From positions 1-55,253 of the forward strand of contig JAIXMQ010000115.1 in assembly GCA_025716855.1 (NCBI GenBank): a stretch of DNA of 55,253 nt, read 5' to 3'. The notes beneath the pieces are model-generated. The model was not told the DNA's origin. It saw only the letters and a program-made list of their open reading frames with translations, and did not search any database. The translations under genes and the position numbers were made by a program. Position 1 is the stretch's first letter. Each line of letters begins with the position of its first letter. Of the stretch, positions 11,201-22,110 are shown piece after piece. The stretch is from Pilaira anomala. Lineage: Eukaryota; Mucoromycota; Mucoromycetes; Mucorales; Mucoraceae.

Positions 11201-12342
11201 TCGAGAACTAGAAAACAAGGTATATACATATCCCAGTATAAATGTAAAGCTGGTAGAAGGTTGAAATCAGGAGTAGATTTTAAATCACTGTATACCTTTT
11301 TTTCAGTTTATCTTTTAGGGAGAGAGATATGTAAATATATATCTATAAAGAAATGTTAAGGTGGCTGAGTTTGGTTTTCAATTTTAAAAACACTAACGGG
11401 GAACGTCTGTAATAGTAGAATAATTATGCTATGATTACGTTATTGAATTTACAGGAAAACAAATAGATCGAGATAAATTATTCTGGCTTTTTTTTTTAAA
11501 AAAAAAATAGAGTTTAGGTCACACGCTTGGTCCGTTTAAGGAAGGTACGGCAAACGGGTGGCAGACATATCTTCTTCCGGTTTGTGTGTGATGTACAAAA
11601 TAAATGGTAATATGTTAGGTACGATTGGCTTATCCGACTCTCTGAATGACGCCACGTTACAGTAGTCATTTTGATCAAAGAGAGAGAAAAAAAAAAAAGG
11701 CAATCAAATTAACCCCTTTCAAAATAAAATAATAACCAAAAAAATATTTGTTTTGAATACATAATAAATTATATGTAAAATTAACTATAGATACTAAAAA
11801 GGTTATTTAATTGGTAAAGATAACGGATACAGGCGCTTTTTTACCTTGTTAGTTAGTCATAGGTTTCTCACATTGACTTTTGGTACGACCTAGTTGTATT
11901 ATATAAATGAATCAAATGTATATACGCATTCCATAAGGGTTGTACCCTATATATACATATATATTATTAATGAATATTGGACAGATACTTTAATGTTATG
12001 TAAATCGAAACTAGTGATCAAATCATCAAAGTTTTTAAGTATTTAAAAATATAATTAGAGTAAATCAAATTTGAAAAATCGGAGAGTGTACTCATCACCT
12101 GCGAATAAGATAGCTATTGCATCATTTAATAGTCAGAAAACACAATCGAGTTCAGTATATAATCTGTGGATCTTTTTTTTTTGGTTACCTTTTTCTCTTG
12201 TGAACATAACTTTCTTTTTCCTTCTTTTTTTTTTACTGTTACAAAAAAATAATAATACCATATAACATTTATACGTTATATCCAGTTACAATATACTATC
12301 TCTAAAAATATACATAAAAAAGAAAAAACTTAATTGAAAGCG
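8271..12342. other. Gene-poor intergenic region, about 4 kb
   Basis: No convincing gene was found on either strand. Open frames such as 8404-8643, 8810-9013, 9350-9568 and 11014-11229 have biased, low-complexity compositions and no splice-supported extension. Short phrases such as GTCCGTCAATTT, ATCCGTAAATTTTTGG and GGTAAATTTTTGC recur at 8405-8850 and could be the subterminal repeats of a degraded DNA transposon, but no clean terminal inverted repeat was seen. A T8-A8-type hairpin-like tract is at 11490-11508. Confidence 0.5.
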
Positions 12343-13925
12343 ATGTTGGAATTGGTCATATCCTCTGTTCAGGTATAACGAAATATTTCGAGATTGGGTA
12401 CACAAATAGTTCTAAAAAAGTAACAAATAATCTTTTTAGGCAATCCTGCAAGTAATGGCAATTGTATCTACTGGTGCTGTCTTGGCAAATAAAGGTTATA
12501 TTGATAACGATAGGCAAAAGGTAATTATTTACTTGTAACTAATAGATCAACAATTGTACTAAAAAAAAAAAAATTAATGCATTTTTTCTGAAATTAGTGG
12601 CTGTCTAAACTTAATCTTGTTTTTTTCACACCGTGCTTATTATTCTCAAACATTGCGTCTGTAATTTCTTACGAGAAATTATTAGCGTATTGGCCCATTC
12701 CTGCTTTTTATGTTGTTTTCATCGGTATATCATGGCTATTGTGTCAAGGCGTTATGCCTTTGTTTGGTATTGATAAATACTACAGACGATTCATATTGGC
12801 ATGCGTCATGTTTTGTAATGCAAATTCGTTACCTGTAGCTATTATATCTAGTTTAGCGGTTTCTGAAGCAGGAAAGACACTTTATTTTGGTCCAGACGAT
12901 ACACAAGACAAGGTGTCTGCTCGGTAAATAATCCCTTATATTACACTTTGCTTTCCAACTATTATTAACCCTTATTTTTTTTTTTTTTTTTTTTTTTTTT
13001 TACTCCTATATTTTTTTTTTATATATATAGCGGTATATCGTATACTTTATTCTTTGGACTTTTCTGTAACCTCTTAAGATGGTCTTATGGCTATAACTTG
13101 TTACAAAAGAAAGCAGAAGACGACGACACAATTGCGGATGATAGCTCAAGCTCTTATTCAGTTTCTAATTATGGTTCTAATAAAAATACTGACACCAGTC
13201 GTAGATCCTCTTCTGCAACCGTTTCCGAAGTGAATTACAACACCAACGAGGATTCAATTAAACATTCTGTATCGAGCCGTCCTAATAGAGAAACAACAGG
13301 TTTATTAAGTTCTTATGGTGGTGGACAACAGAATAATGAAGAAAAGCAAGTCTATGGTCGATTCGTAAATCTTCTTGTTACTATTAATAATTATATGTCA
13401 CCGCCTCTTTATGCAGCATTATTGGCATTATTTGTTGGTATGGTCCCACCAGTCAAACAGCTCTTTTACAAAGAAGATTCGTTTTTGTATGCATCGATCA
13501 CAAAGGCAATTGAATCTTGCGGAAAGGCATCGGTGCCTATTGTATTGATTTGTTTAGGTGCTCAATTGAAAAGTATTCGTGAAACTCAACAAGGAAACGT
13601 ATCTCAAAAGAGTAAGAAGCCTATTGCTCTCTGTCTCTTTATTCGTATGTTTTTAACTCCACTCTGTGTACTTCCTATTGTGTTTTTATTTGCAAAATAT
13701 GGTCAAAAATGGTCGGAATTAGCAAGTGATCCAATGTTTATTGTATGTATGATTGTTGTGGGGTGTACTCCAACTGCTATCAATTTATCTCAAATAACTC
13801 AAGTGAGTGGTGCCTTTGAAAAGGAAATGTTGAATGTTTTATTCTGGAGTTATGGAGTCTTTTGTACTCCAGTTTGTACCTTGGTCGTCTTCTTAGCTCT
13901 TATTTTGGTCCGCCATTTAAACTAA
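12343..13925 (+). CDS. PIN-like auxin efflux carrier family transporter (Mem_trans)
   Basis: Four exons: 12343-12372, 12440-12520, 12598-12923 and 13031-13925; 443 residues with clean phases. The N-terminal part (1-168) has about five hydrophobic segments, including AILQVMAIVSTGAVLANKGY, KLNLVFFTPCLLFSNIA and FILACVMFCNANSLPVAI. Such a 'tail-in' segment with N-x-x-x-FxPCLLF is typical of the PIN/Mem_trans family. A serine-rich hydrophilic loop (about 170-255) separates the second bundle (about 260-443), which includes KASVPIVLICLGAQL and GCTPTAINLSQIT. Yeast relatives (Ecm3-type) are ER or plasma-membrane carriers of unknown substrate. Intron 3 contains a T~30 run before its AG. Confidence 0.88.
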
Positions 13926-14051
13926 TATACCCCCCTCTCTCTCTCTCTACCTTTTCCCCCTATTTTTTTTTAAGCCCTTTATAAAGTTGTACATTTCTCA
14001 CATAGCACATATCTACATACACAGTGAAATAAAGTGCATTAGACTATTTTA

Positions 14052-15115
14052 TTATTTGCTGCTGCCTGAATTAAAGTAACTGGGTATCCAATATGAGTCC
14101 ACATCTCCAAATTTATCTAACCATGCAATGCCATCTTGTAATAGATGTTGCTTTTTTTTTTTTTGTATATATAGAACAATTAGTTTCATATTAATCTATT
14201 TTTCAAGCTAAACTTACTGTAGCTGTATTAATTCTTTCTGTAGTCCATCCCAGCTCATTTTTAATCATTTCATGATTTACATACCCAGTTTTCTATCCAC
14301 ACAAATCAGAAAAAAAGAAATTACACGTAAAGCAGATTTTTATTTTTACCTGAGCTAATAACAGTAACGCAGATTGATCTTTATCTAATTCTTTTGGTAC
14401 AGATCTTACTAACTTTCTATCACCAATATGTAACACTTCATATCCACCATTTAGTGGTTTTAATGTCTTGATTGCTCTTACAATATCATCTTCTGAAATC
14501 TGTGTTTGTTTTGTTTTAGTTCCTCTCATCACTTCAACCCTTTTCATAATATCTCCAAGTTCTGTTAATCCACCATCGTTGGTTCGACTCAGGATACATG
14601 CCTCAATAATTTGAATACCCAACTCATAATAAAAATCACCTACACCCAATAAATCTGCCCAGAAACCTTTGTTGGCTATAAAACGAGAAAGAGAGAGAGA
14701 GAGAATTAGTATATGAAGGTCGTATCACCTAATAACAAGTTACTTTACATGCTAAGGGATCAACACCAATATTTGTACACATTCGCTGAAAATGGGCTCG
14801 AAAGGTAGGATCTTTTCTAATATCTTTTCGATGCTTTAGTGCAAACTCTTGTAAATTGGCTTTAAAAGTGTCCATTTGAGTTTGAAGCTATTATTGTTCG
14901 ATTAATATAGAGAAGAACATTGTTGCCTCAAACTTGTTTTACCTGTTCTATTTCTTTTGCAGCAATGGAATCTCCAATCTGCTTAAACTCTCTCTGTTGA
15001 ATAAAAAAAAAAAGATATTAGAAAAATCACTTCATATAAAAAAAGAATCTATAAAACATACACCAGCGCGATCTCTATTATGCATATTAGCATAGCCAGC
15101 AGCTCTTCTTCTCAT
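14052..15115 (-). CDS. SNF8: ESCRT-II subunit SNF8/VPS22 (EAP30)
   Basis: Six exons on the minus strand: 15115-15062, 14993-14943, 14887-14749, 14675-14350, 14292-14218 and 14150-14052; 247 residues (human SNF8 is 258). The protein starts MRRRAAGYA. It continues through an N-terminal helix (QMDTFKANLQEFALKHRKDIRKDP), the block MCTNIGVDPLASNKGFW, then GVGDFYYELGIQIIEACI and two winged-helix domains, ending AWLDKFGDVDSYWIPSYF. ESCRT-II acts on endosomes to build ESCRT-III during multivesicular body sorting. The last intron has an unusual AAAAAG acceptor after an A13 run, but it is the first AG after the CTAAT branch site and the phase fits. Confidence 0.93.
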
Positions 15116-15573
15116 TTTTTCGTCGATAAAGTTAAAGAAAAGGTGAAGGTACAATTACAACTCCTCTGCATAAGAGATGGAAAAAGTACTTCTGGTAATA
15201 TCTTGATACACTACGTTGTACATGGCAAAAAGTGATCCAATCTGTATAAGCTAAATTTCAATCAATAAATATCCAACTCACTCAACATGTCGCTTGCATA
15301 AAAATGATTTGCCTAAACATGCTTTCACGGAAGCTCGGCACGGTAGATACACACATAACACATAAACGGTAATCGGTAAGATAAATCCAGGAGGATGAGT
15401 AGGAAAAAATCATCTGAAGAAATTGTTTGTTTTTCCCTGTTGAAACTAACCCATAGTTATAAAAAGTGAAAGTAGTAAATTACACCGTTAAGTTATAAAA
15501 ATACAGAGAGTATATTTTTTCAGTAAGAGATTTTATATTTATTTATTATAAAAAAAAAAGAATGTTTTTTTTC

Positions 15574-17157
15574 TTAGGTAACAGTGGTGGTATCACTAAG
15601 AGTAGATTCAGAGGATATATTTGCTCTACTGGCAAATACCAGAATCCACTTCATATTTGTCAGCATGTACTTGAGTGCTTTTGTCCATAATTCGTCCTGA
15701 TTGAACTGAACACGTATAGATAATTCGCCTATCTTATCTTTATTTATACGATAAGGTAATCTCAAGCTTTTATCTTTTTCTTCAGCATAATCTGTCAGCT
15801 GCTTTAAGCAGTTCAATACAGCAACCATGGCATGATCAAACCTACGGTTCAAAAAGAACATCTTGTTGATACCAAAGTCACCTGATCCATACCTTTAAAA
15901 ATATAACGGTACGATGATCAATCCATATATATAAATAAATAAATAAAAAAAAAACTACATATATTATACACTTACAGTTCATAAGATACAACACTATCAC
16001 CATCTACTTTCTCAACTCGAGAAAACGAACCCATTGGAACTAATCTGTAAGTTTGGAACTGAAATTTTAATTTACTTGCTACGGTGTATAGTAACAAGAG
16101 CGTTTGACCCCAAGCAGCATTAATTTCATTCCAGTCTACTTGATGAGGACCTAATCTCCCCAACCTAAACCCATTGATGGTACCAAACGGACCATCATGC
16201 GATATACAAAATGCATCATTATAAACAACTGTCTTTTGAAGTCTTTCATATTGTTTCACATCATGATCGTATTTCAAGTTGATCGCATCTCGTTCATTTT
16301 GAAAGTTTTGAAGATTTAATTGATATTCGTTAGACTTTTCCCAAAAGTCTTCTTCTTGTTTATCTAAATCCCTCATTTCGTCCTCTAATGCTTTCATTTC
16401 GTCGTCTAATTCTTCTTCCTGTTGTTGTAATTTAGATAATTCGTCACTGGCTTCCTTTTCGGCTAATTTTAACTGAAATCATTTTTAAGTTTTCTTATAT
16501 ACATGTATATATATATTTCTCAAAGTTTTACCTCTTCCACTTGTTTTGCAAGTTCTTTTTCTTCTGCTTTTGTAACTACACTATCTTTAACTTTTTTCAT
16601 AAAGTCTATATAACAATCCCGTTCCCTTCCAACATCGTTCATTTGTTTTTCCAAGCATTCTAACAACATATCAGTACACTCTTGACAAATAGGGTGATCA
16701 ACGCTGGATTTAGAAGACATGATGTCAAACACACGATTTGCAACTCTCAATCTATGTGAAAGTGTATTATTTCTAGACCAATTTGGATCGTCTTCTACAG
16801 AAGTTGAGGTTGGAACGGGCTGAATAGCTTGTAATGGTTGTGAAGATTTCAACACGACAAAAGAATCCGAAGCTGTAGCTGGGTACTGTATGTTGGGTGC
16901 TTTAATACCAATGTATCGACTTGAAATGGGTTTTGGAGGTGACCGTTTTGAGTTATTTGCTCTTTGTTCGTGTACTTCTTTTTCATATTGCTCTTCGGAT
17001 AGTAACGGGCCTATATATGAAGGTTTTTAGTTGATTTACTTTGTATAATCCTTCTTTTTTTTTTACCGATAAGCATATCAGCAGAAGCTTGATCTATATT
17101 TGTTAATGAATCGTCTAACCGTAGTGGTTGTCTACATCGTTGACAAGTAAACGACAT
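15574..17157 (-). CDS. ATG6: Beclin-1/ATG6 (VPS30) autophagy PI3K-complex subunit
   Basis: Four exons on the minus strand: 17157-17067, 17010-16532, 16472-15976 and 15892-15574; 461 residues (human Beclin 1 is 450). It begins MSFTCQRCRQPLRLDDS, with the N-terminal CxxC and QPL-LD signature of Beclins. A coiled coil occupies roughly residues 150-270. The evolutionarily conserved BARA domain follows, from YNDAFCISHDGPFGTINGFRLGR (about 274) through VDWNEINAAWGQTLLLL and YGSGDF to the C-terminus. The protein is the regulatory scaffold of the Vps34 PI3-kinase complexes in autophagy and endosomal sorting. A BH3-like segment is not obvious. The gene lies head-to-tail upstream of SNF8, a partner pathway, probably by chance. 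Confidence 0.94.
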
Positions 17158-17399
17158 GATAATATTATTTTTGAAAAAAAAGAAAAAAAAAAAAAAGAGA
17201 AGTGCTATGCGCATAAAAATTATTTTATTTTATTTTTATATAAAACAAAGCTGATACAAATTTATTTGCATTTGTCATTTTTAATTTTGAAAAAGAAGTA
17301 ATATTAGATTATCATAATGTTAAGAAGTATCTTGACAAACTTACATGTCCTTTAGCATTTCTTTATTTGATGATCTGAATACCAAAGCAAATCTTTGTC

Positions 17400-17850
17400 T
17401 CCAGAGTGCGCAAAGTTCATCCTGATCAAAATACATAGCTCTTTTGTATTGACCAATGTGTCAGCTTTTCAACAACAAAGTTGTTAAAACGAGGCTTTTC
17501 GGTGAGAGGAAATATGTCATTCTATTTATGCTGTGTACATTAAGCAACCGTATACTAGTTACAATTTAAAGCTTACCCTTTTTACCGGGATATGCGACAG
17601 TGTCCAACCATAAAGGTTTAAGACGTCTTTTTTTCTTTCGACCAGTTGGCCTCAGATATATTGTCTTCCTCAATATATCTTGATGAGAGACGCCTAGATG
17701 TAACTCGCTCAAGAGCTGGCTCTTCTGCGAGCTAATCTGCGAGCTAATCTGCTCTTTTTCATTCGTTGACAACCATCTCGCCCTAACGTACTCAGATGGA
17801 GTATCTTCTATACTCAATACACACGGTCGATTGACCCAAGCATAAATTAT
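17400..17850 (-). other. Orphan coding-like fragment
   Basis: The minus strand from about 17850 to 17566 is open and reads coding-like (AWVNRPCVLSIEDTPSEYVRARW ... KKKRRLKPLWLDTVAYPGKKG), but no ATG is in frame. A GGTAAG donor at about 17578 could join an acceptor near 17475 and continue to a stop near 17390 (ending WYSDHQIKKC). The model lacks a start and the family is not recognised. It could be a relic of a larger gene or of a transposon. Confidence 0.25.
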
Positions 17851-17897
17851 TATTTTATTTTACTTTTTTTTTTAAATACTCTAAATCTATTGGTTAT

Positions 17898-19375
17898 TTA
17901 CAATGTCGTATCTTCCTGGTCATAATTATCATTAATCAATCTATAAACATAAGTAGGTGGTGCTGATCCTCTGTAAAAAAAGAATATTTATATATATATA
18001 TATATAAATATAGAATGATGTTTAGTATATCCTATAAGTCCAAGAAAAAAAAAGTGCGATTACTTACAAGTTGTGAATAAATAAGCTAACCAATTCAGGT
18101 GCCACATAATCATAATAAGGATTCGAAACGGATACTTTATCTGTAATTAAACCCTCTTGGTATTGCAGTACATTATGAGGGGAAACGGTGACGTTAAATG
18201 TATCTGAATCGTAAGCAAAGAGAGGAGAGAGTTTGTAAAGAGCTGTACAGACCAAGACAGGTGTTGAATGTTGTTTAGCGGCAGCTGCAATTAAATGCGA
18301 ACCTGTCACGGCTACTAATCCACCGTTGGCCAATACCGCATGCGATCCAAGCACGACTTTATTTACTCTAGGCATTGCAGCAAAGATGGCTGAATCAGAA
18401 ATGACGGTTGTATCAATTCCTGCAGCTGCTAATTTACATGCCATTGCATGGCCTTGATAAGTTGGTGATGTCTCAGCTACCAAAACTTGGAATTTAAGTT
18501 TTTGTGATGCTCTAATTAAAAATTCTTCGACAGTACGAGATATACCAATGGTCATGATTACTTCACTAATAAATTTGTTAATTCTCTCTCCTACTTTTTT
18601 TTTGTCTAAATTCTCTCTATCTAAAGCTCTTACTTACTTTGCATGGATAAAATCAGCTGCTTGATCAGCAATACCTTTATAAACACTCTCAAGATCCGCA
18701 ATAATTTCTTCATTAATTTCTTGAATAATTAAAGGCTTAAGATTATATGTATTCTTAATTTCGTCATGGCTCTTAGGTACAGGTCCGTCTGATAATAAAT
18801 TAAACATGGAAGACTGAGATAAAAATGATTGATCGCCAAATGAACGGTTCTTTTTGGCTTTTGTTTCTTCAGAAGAAATATCTTCTTCGTCCTCGTCCTC
18901 GTCCTTTTCGTCATTTTCATCATCGTCTTCACTGTATTCCTCAGAACTTTTTGTATCCTCTTTATTCGCTTGGCTTAATTCACCTCTGGCTACTTCACGA
19001 ATAATCTTGAGAACTCGGCGAACAATGTTACCAACGGCCAATTCTAAAATAAAACTGAATGAATATAAAAATAAAATAAAATAAAAAATTGTCTTCGCTC
19101 TTAGTTGTTTGTACCTTTTGGTTGTGCAGCAACAAGACGTGCACCTAAATGAGTAATAAACTCAATTAATAAATCGACATTAAACCAACGTGTGGTAGAA
19201 ACTGCTTGTCGAAGAATCATAGCAGTTTCCTTGGCTACTTCATATGAGCCAATGACCTGTCTAAGAGAATTATTGAATATCGAGAGTATCAAGCGAATTA
19301 ATTTTTTTTTTACCTCGTCTTTAACTTTAAAATAAAGTTATCGACTTGGGCTTCAAGCGCTTTAGGTAACGACAT
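17898..19375 (-). CDS. GCD7: Translation initiation factor eIF2B subunit beta (GCD7)
   Basis: Five exons on the minus strand: 19375-19314, 19260-19115, 19043-18638, 18565-18068 and 17970-17898; 394 residues (yeast Gcd7 is 381). The N-terminal helical part contains TAMILRQAVSTTRWFNVDLLIEFI. An acidic, low-complexity insert (about 95-130) is followed by the Rossmann-like half, with NEVIMTIGISRTVEEFL (from 205), VLVAETSPTYQGH and VVLGSHAVLANGGLV. The C-terminus has NPYYDYVAPELVSLFI. The exon 3/4 junction was fixed by AA|T giving Asn before EVIMTIG, matching the family. The protein is part of the regulatory subcomplex of the eIF2 guanine-nucleotide exchange factor. A (GA)n tract lies just upstream of the ATG. 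Confidence 0.93.
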
Positions 19376-19390
19376 AAAGTTTAAATAAAT

Positions 19391-19391
<1 letters not shown>

Positions 19392-19440
<49 letters not shown>
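19392..19440. repeat. (GA)n microsatellite in the eIF2B-beta 5' region
   Basis: About 24 uninterrupted GA units start less than 20 nt upstream of the eIF2B-beta start codon, so on the coding strand a (CT)n tract probably lies in its promoter or 5' UTR. Confidence 0.95.
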
Positions 19441-19445
<5 letters not shown>

Positions 19446-19766
19446 AAAGAGAGAGAAAACTGCCAACTTGGAAAATGTCAAAAAAATATTTTTTGGCAGG
19501 TTTGTTCATGTGACCGTTTCTTCTTCAGCAGGGTGGACTGTGCTTAAGCTGCGAAAGGAAAAGGTCGAAATTTTATGGAGTGATCCTTTTCAACCTCTTT
19601 CGTTGTATACAGGAGTTGATTCTCGTAAGTATTTTCTCAAATGTCATAATAATAATCAAATATTTATTACTCTCTTTCCCTCCAAAAAAAAAAAAAAAAA
19701 AACAAGTAAATCAAAACAACAAAAACATTTAAAATCTTTAATAAAGAGTAGGTACTGAAATATTTA

Positions 19767-21747
19767 TTATTGTTCAGTTTTACTAAGTTCAAGAATATAA
19801 CGAAGTTCTTCTTCTTCTGTCTGAGGTGACCTACTAAGTCTAGTAGATGGAGTAGGCCAGTCATCGGTTTGACTTATCGCACTACTAGTATCACTACTCG
19901 TGTTCTCTGTTAATTCCAAACTAGCTATGACAGCCCTTAACAGCGCCTCATCTTCATCAGCCGAAACCGGTTGATAAGCTTGTTCCTCTTCTTGTGCAGA
20001 TAACATTAATGCATAATCCAACATCTCATCATTACTTAATCCGCCCAAAGACAACTTATCAATCTGTTTCTTTTCCTTTTCAATCTCCATTTTTTCCGTT
20101 TCAAATTTCTTTAAAGATTCCTTTACTTCGTGTCTAAACTTTTCTCGATTCATATTACCACTACCGCAGGCCTTCGTCTTCTGCTTTAAAGCATGGTTCA
20201 AAAATTGCTTTCCGACAGAGAAATCCCAACATTTCACTTGATGTCCAATGGTCGCAACGCCCTGATAATCATTGCACCAAATATTTTTAACTTGCATCAT
20301 ATCAATATCACTACGATCCACGGCTGCTCCCTTAGGAATTTTGTTGCCTAACGTGTTTATATTCTCTCCCGTTAATGGGTTCCACATCCGAATCCATCCA
20401 TCGTCACTACCTGTCACTATTTTACATGCATCGATATAGATCGAACTAATACCTACAAGATGACCGGATAAAACTCGAATCGGTTTCACTGTGCCGTTAT
20501 CATCTGCATTCCATAAACAAATTGTACCCAAGTCATCACCTGTCACAAGTAATCGTGCTCTTCTTTCAGATTTAGGTGTACCGATTGAGGAAGAAGAAGA
20601 AGGAGAAGTGGTTGTAGAAGCAGTAGATGAAAGTGAAATAACACCTACTTTTTTCTTTCGAGTGGTGGGACGTGGATTTAATGCAGATTCCAAAGAAACA
20701 ATAGGTGATATAGTGGATTGATCCCATTGCATGCAAGTAATGGATGTACCTGCATTATGCCCATTTTCAAATAGAGCAACGCGTTGACCTGTATTTATAT
20801 TGTACTTGCTAACATTGGTTTCATTCACAAAAGTCACAAGAAACGTACTGGTTTCAGTATCATAGGAAATGAATTTCACTGCGTTTCCATTTCCATGAAT
20901 ATCAATCTTTTTCTTTTCCAAATCTTTTTTGAAACTATTTCGTTTTTCCATATAATCGTCTGTTCCCATACTTCGATTCAGTTGAGTTAATTGATATAAA
21001 TTCATCGTCCAAATCACAATGGATCCGTCATCATAACCAATAATGAGATGTTGATCATTGGCTGTCTCGATCACAGTGGGTTCTCTAGCTAAAGAAGATG
21101 TAGGAAATAAAGTCCATGCGGATGAAGTAGTAGCGAGATCCCAGATCTTGACTTGTCCATCTTGTGCTCCACTCAGTACCACTTCTTGAGAAAAGGTAGG
21201 TAATGCCAATAACTTGACAGGCCCTTGATGAAAGTCCGAAAATACTTTGAGTCGACTTGAAACTGAGTTGGTTCGAGTGGAAACTGTAATATATCCATGT
21301 CCAAATCCCCAAATGATACGGTCTTTATCTACTTTGACCGCGGTGATTTGTAATCGTATATGGTCGTTAGTACTGTAAAGTAAATGACGATCGACTTTTC
21401 CTGTCATCATATTACATTTCGCAGCAACGCCATGATCTAAACTAGCAACAGTCATGTTTGTATCTTGAGAGTTGACATGCATAGATTCAAGTGATCCAAT
21501 CTTGGGATTAAAAGACATTACTGTTCCTCTACCTTTTGTCCATTTTCTAAAAGAGAGTTGTGAATAACAAGCAGTAAAAAATACATGGTATGTATTTTTT
21601 TTTTTTTTTACCTTATCAAATGAGTACGTAAAATATATTCTGTCTTCCAGCTATCTAAGCAAAGTCTTTTGAAAGGCAAACAACCAAAATAGGAAACAAA
21701 AGCATCTCTCCCTAGAGTCATTAAAATGTGTCGGTAACGATATCTTT

Positions 21748-21783
<36 letters not shown>

Positions 21784-22110
21784 GGATTGAAAACTTACAG
21801 CAACTGTCACTATTTACAATATGTCTCCAAAAAATACATACTTTTGACACAGTAGCTAAACTTATAGGATCTAATCTTGCAAATATATGAGTAACAATTT
21901 CAATCGAGAGTTGCTGAATAAAGCAAATTGGACTAAAAAAAAAGGAAAAGAAAGTCAGTTGAAAGTGAAAAAGTGTCGGTTTCAACTTGCAAAGACTTAC
22001 TCGTCTTTCTTAAGCTCATGATGTTTTCTTTCTTTATAATTATTTATGTCTTGATTTATAGGAGTTTCTTTGTTGTTTTTTGTTCGACGTTTGACTTGGG
22101 AATGAGACAT
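19767..22110 (-). CDS. UFO1: F-box/WD40 protein with C-terminal ubiquitin-interacting motifs (UFO1-like)
   Basis: Four exons on the minus strand: 22110-22001, 21932-21799, 21711-21612 and 21546-19767; 707 residues. A basic N-terminus precedes an F-box at about 40-82 (IQQLSIEIVTHIFARLDPISLATVSKVCIFWRHIV). WRDAFVSYFG and RKWTKGRGTV lead into WD40-type repeats (about 130-560), including VKIWDLA, LIIGYDDGSIVIW, ICLWNA and VTGSDDGWIRMWNP. A coiled-coil stretch precedes three UIM-like helices at about 620-636, 645-662 and 692-707. This order matches yeast Ufo1, an SCF substrate receptor. Intron 2 carries a T32 run. The CTCTAG acceptor, not the nearer GAAAG, keeps the frame and restores the conserved tryptophan. 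Confidence 0.88.

Noticed and set aside
19468..19758. Plus-strand frame with GWTVLKLRKEKVEILWSDP
   Set aside because: It looks coding-like and could be spliced (ATG 19475, acceptor near 19540), but no continuation exists before the antisense UFO1-like gene, and it lacks a complete start-to-stop model.
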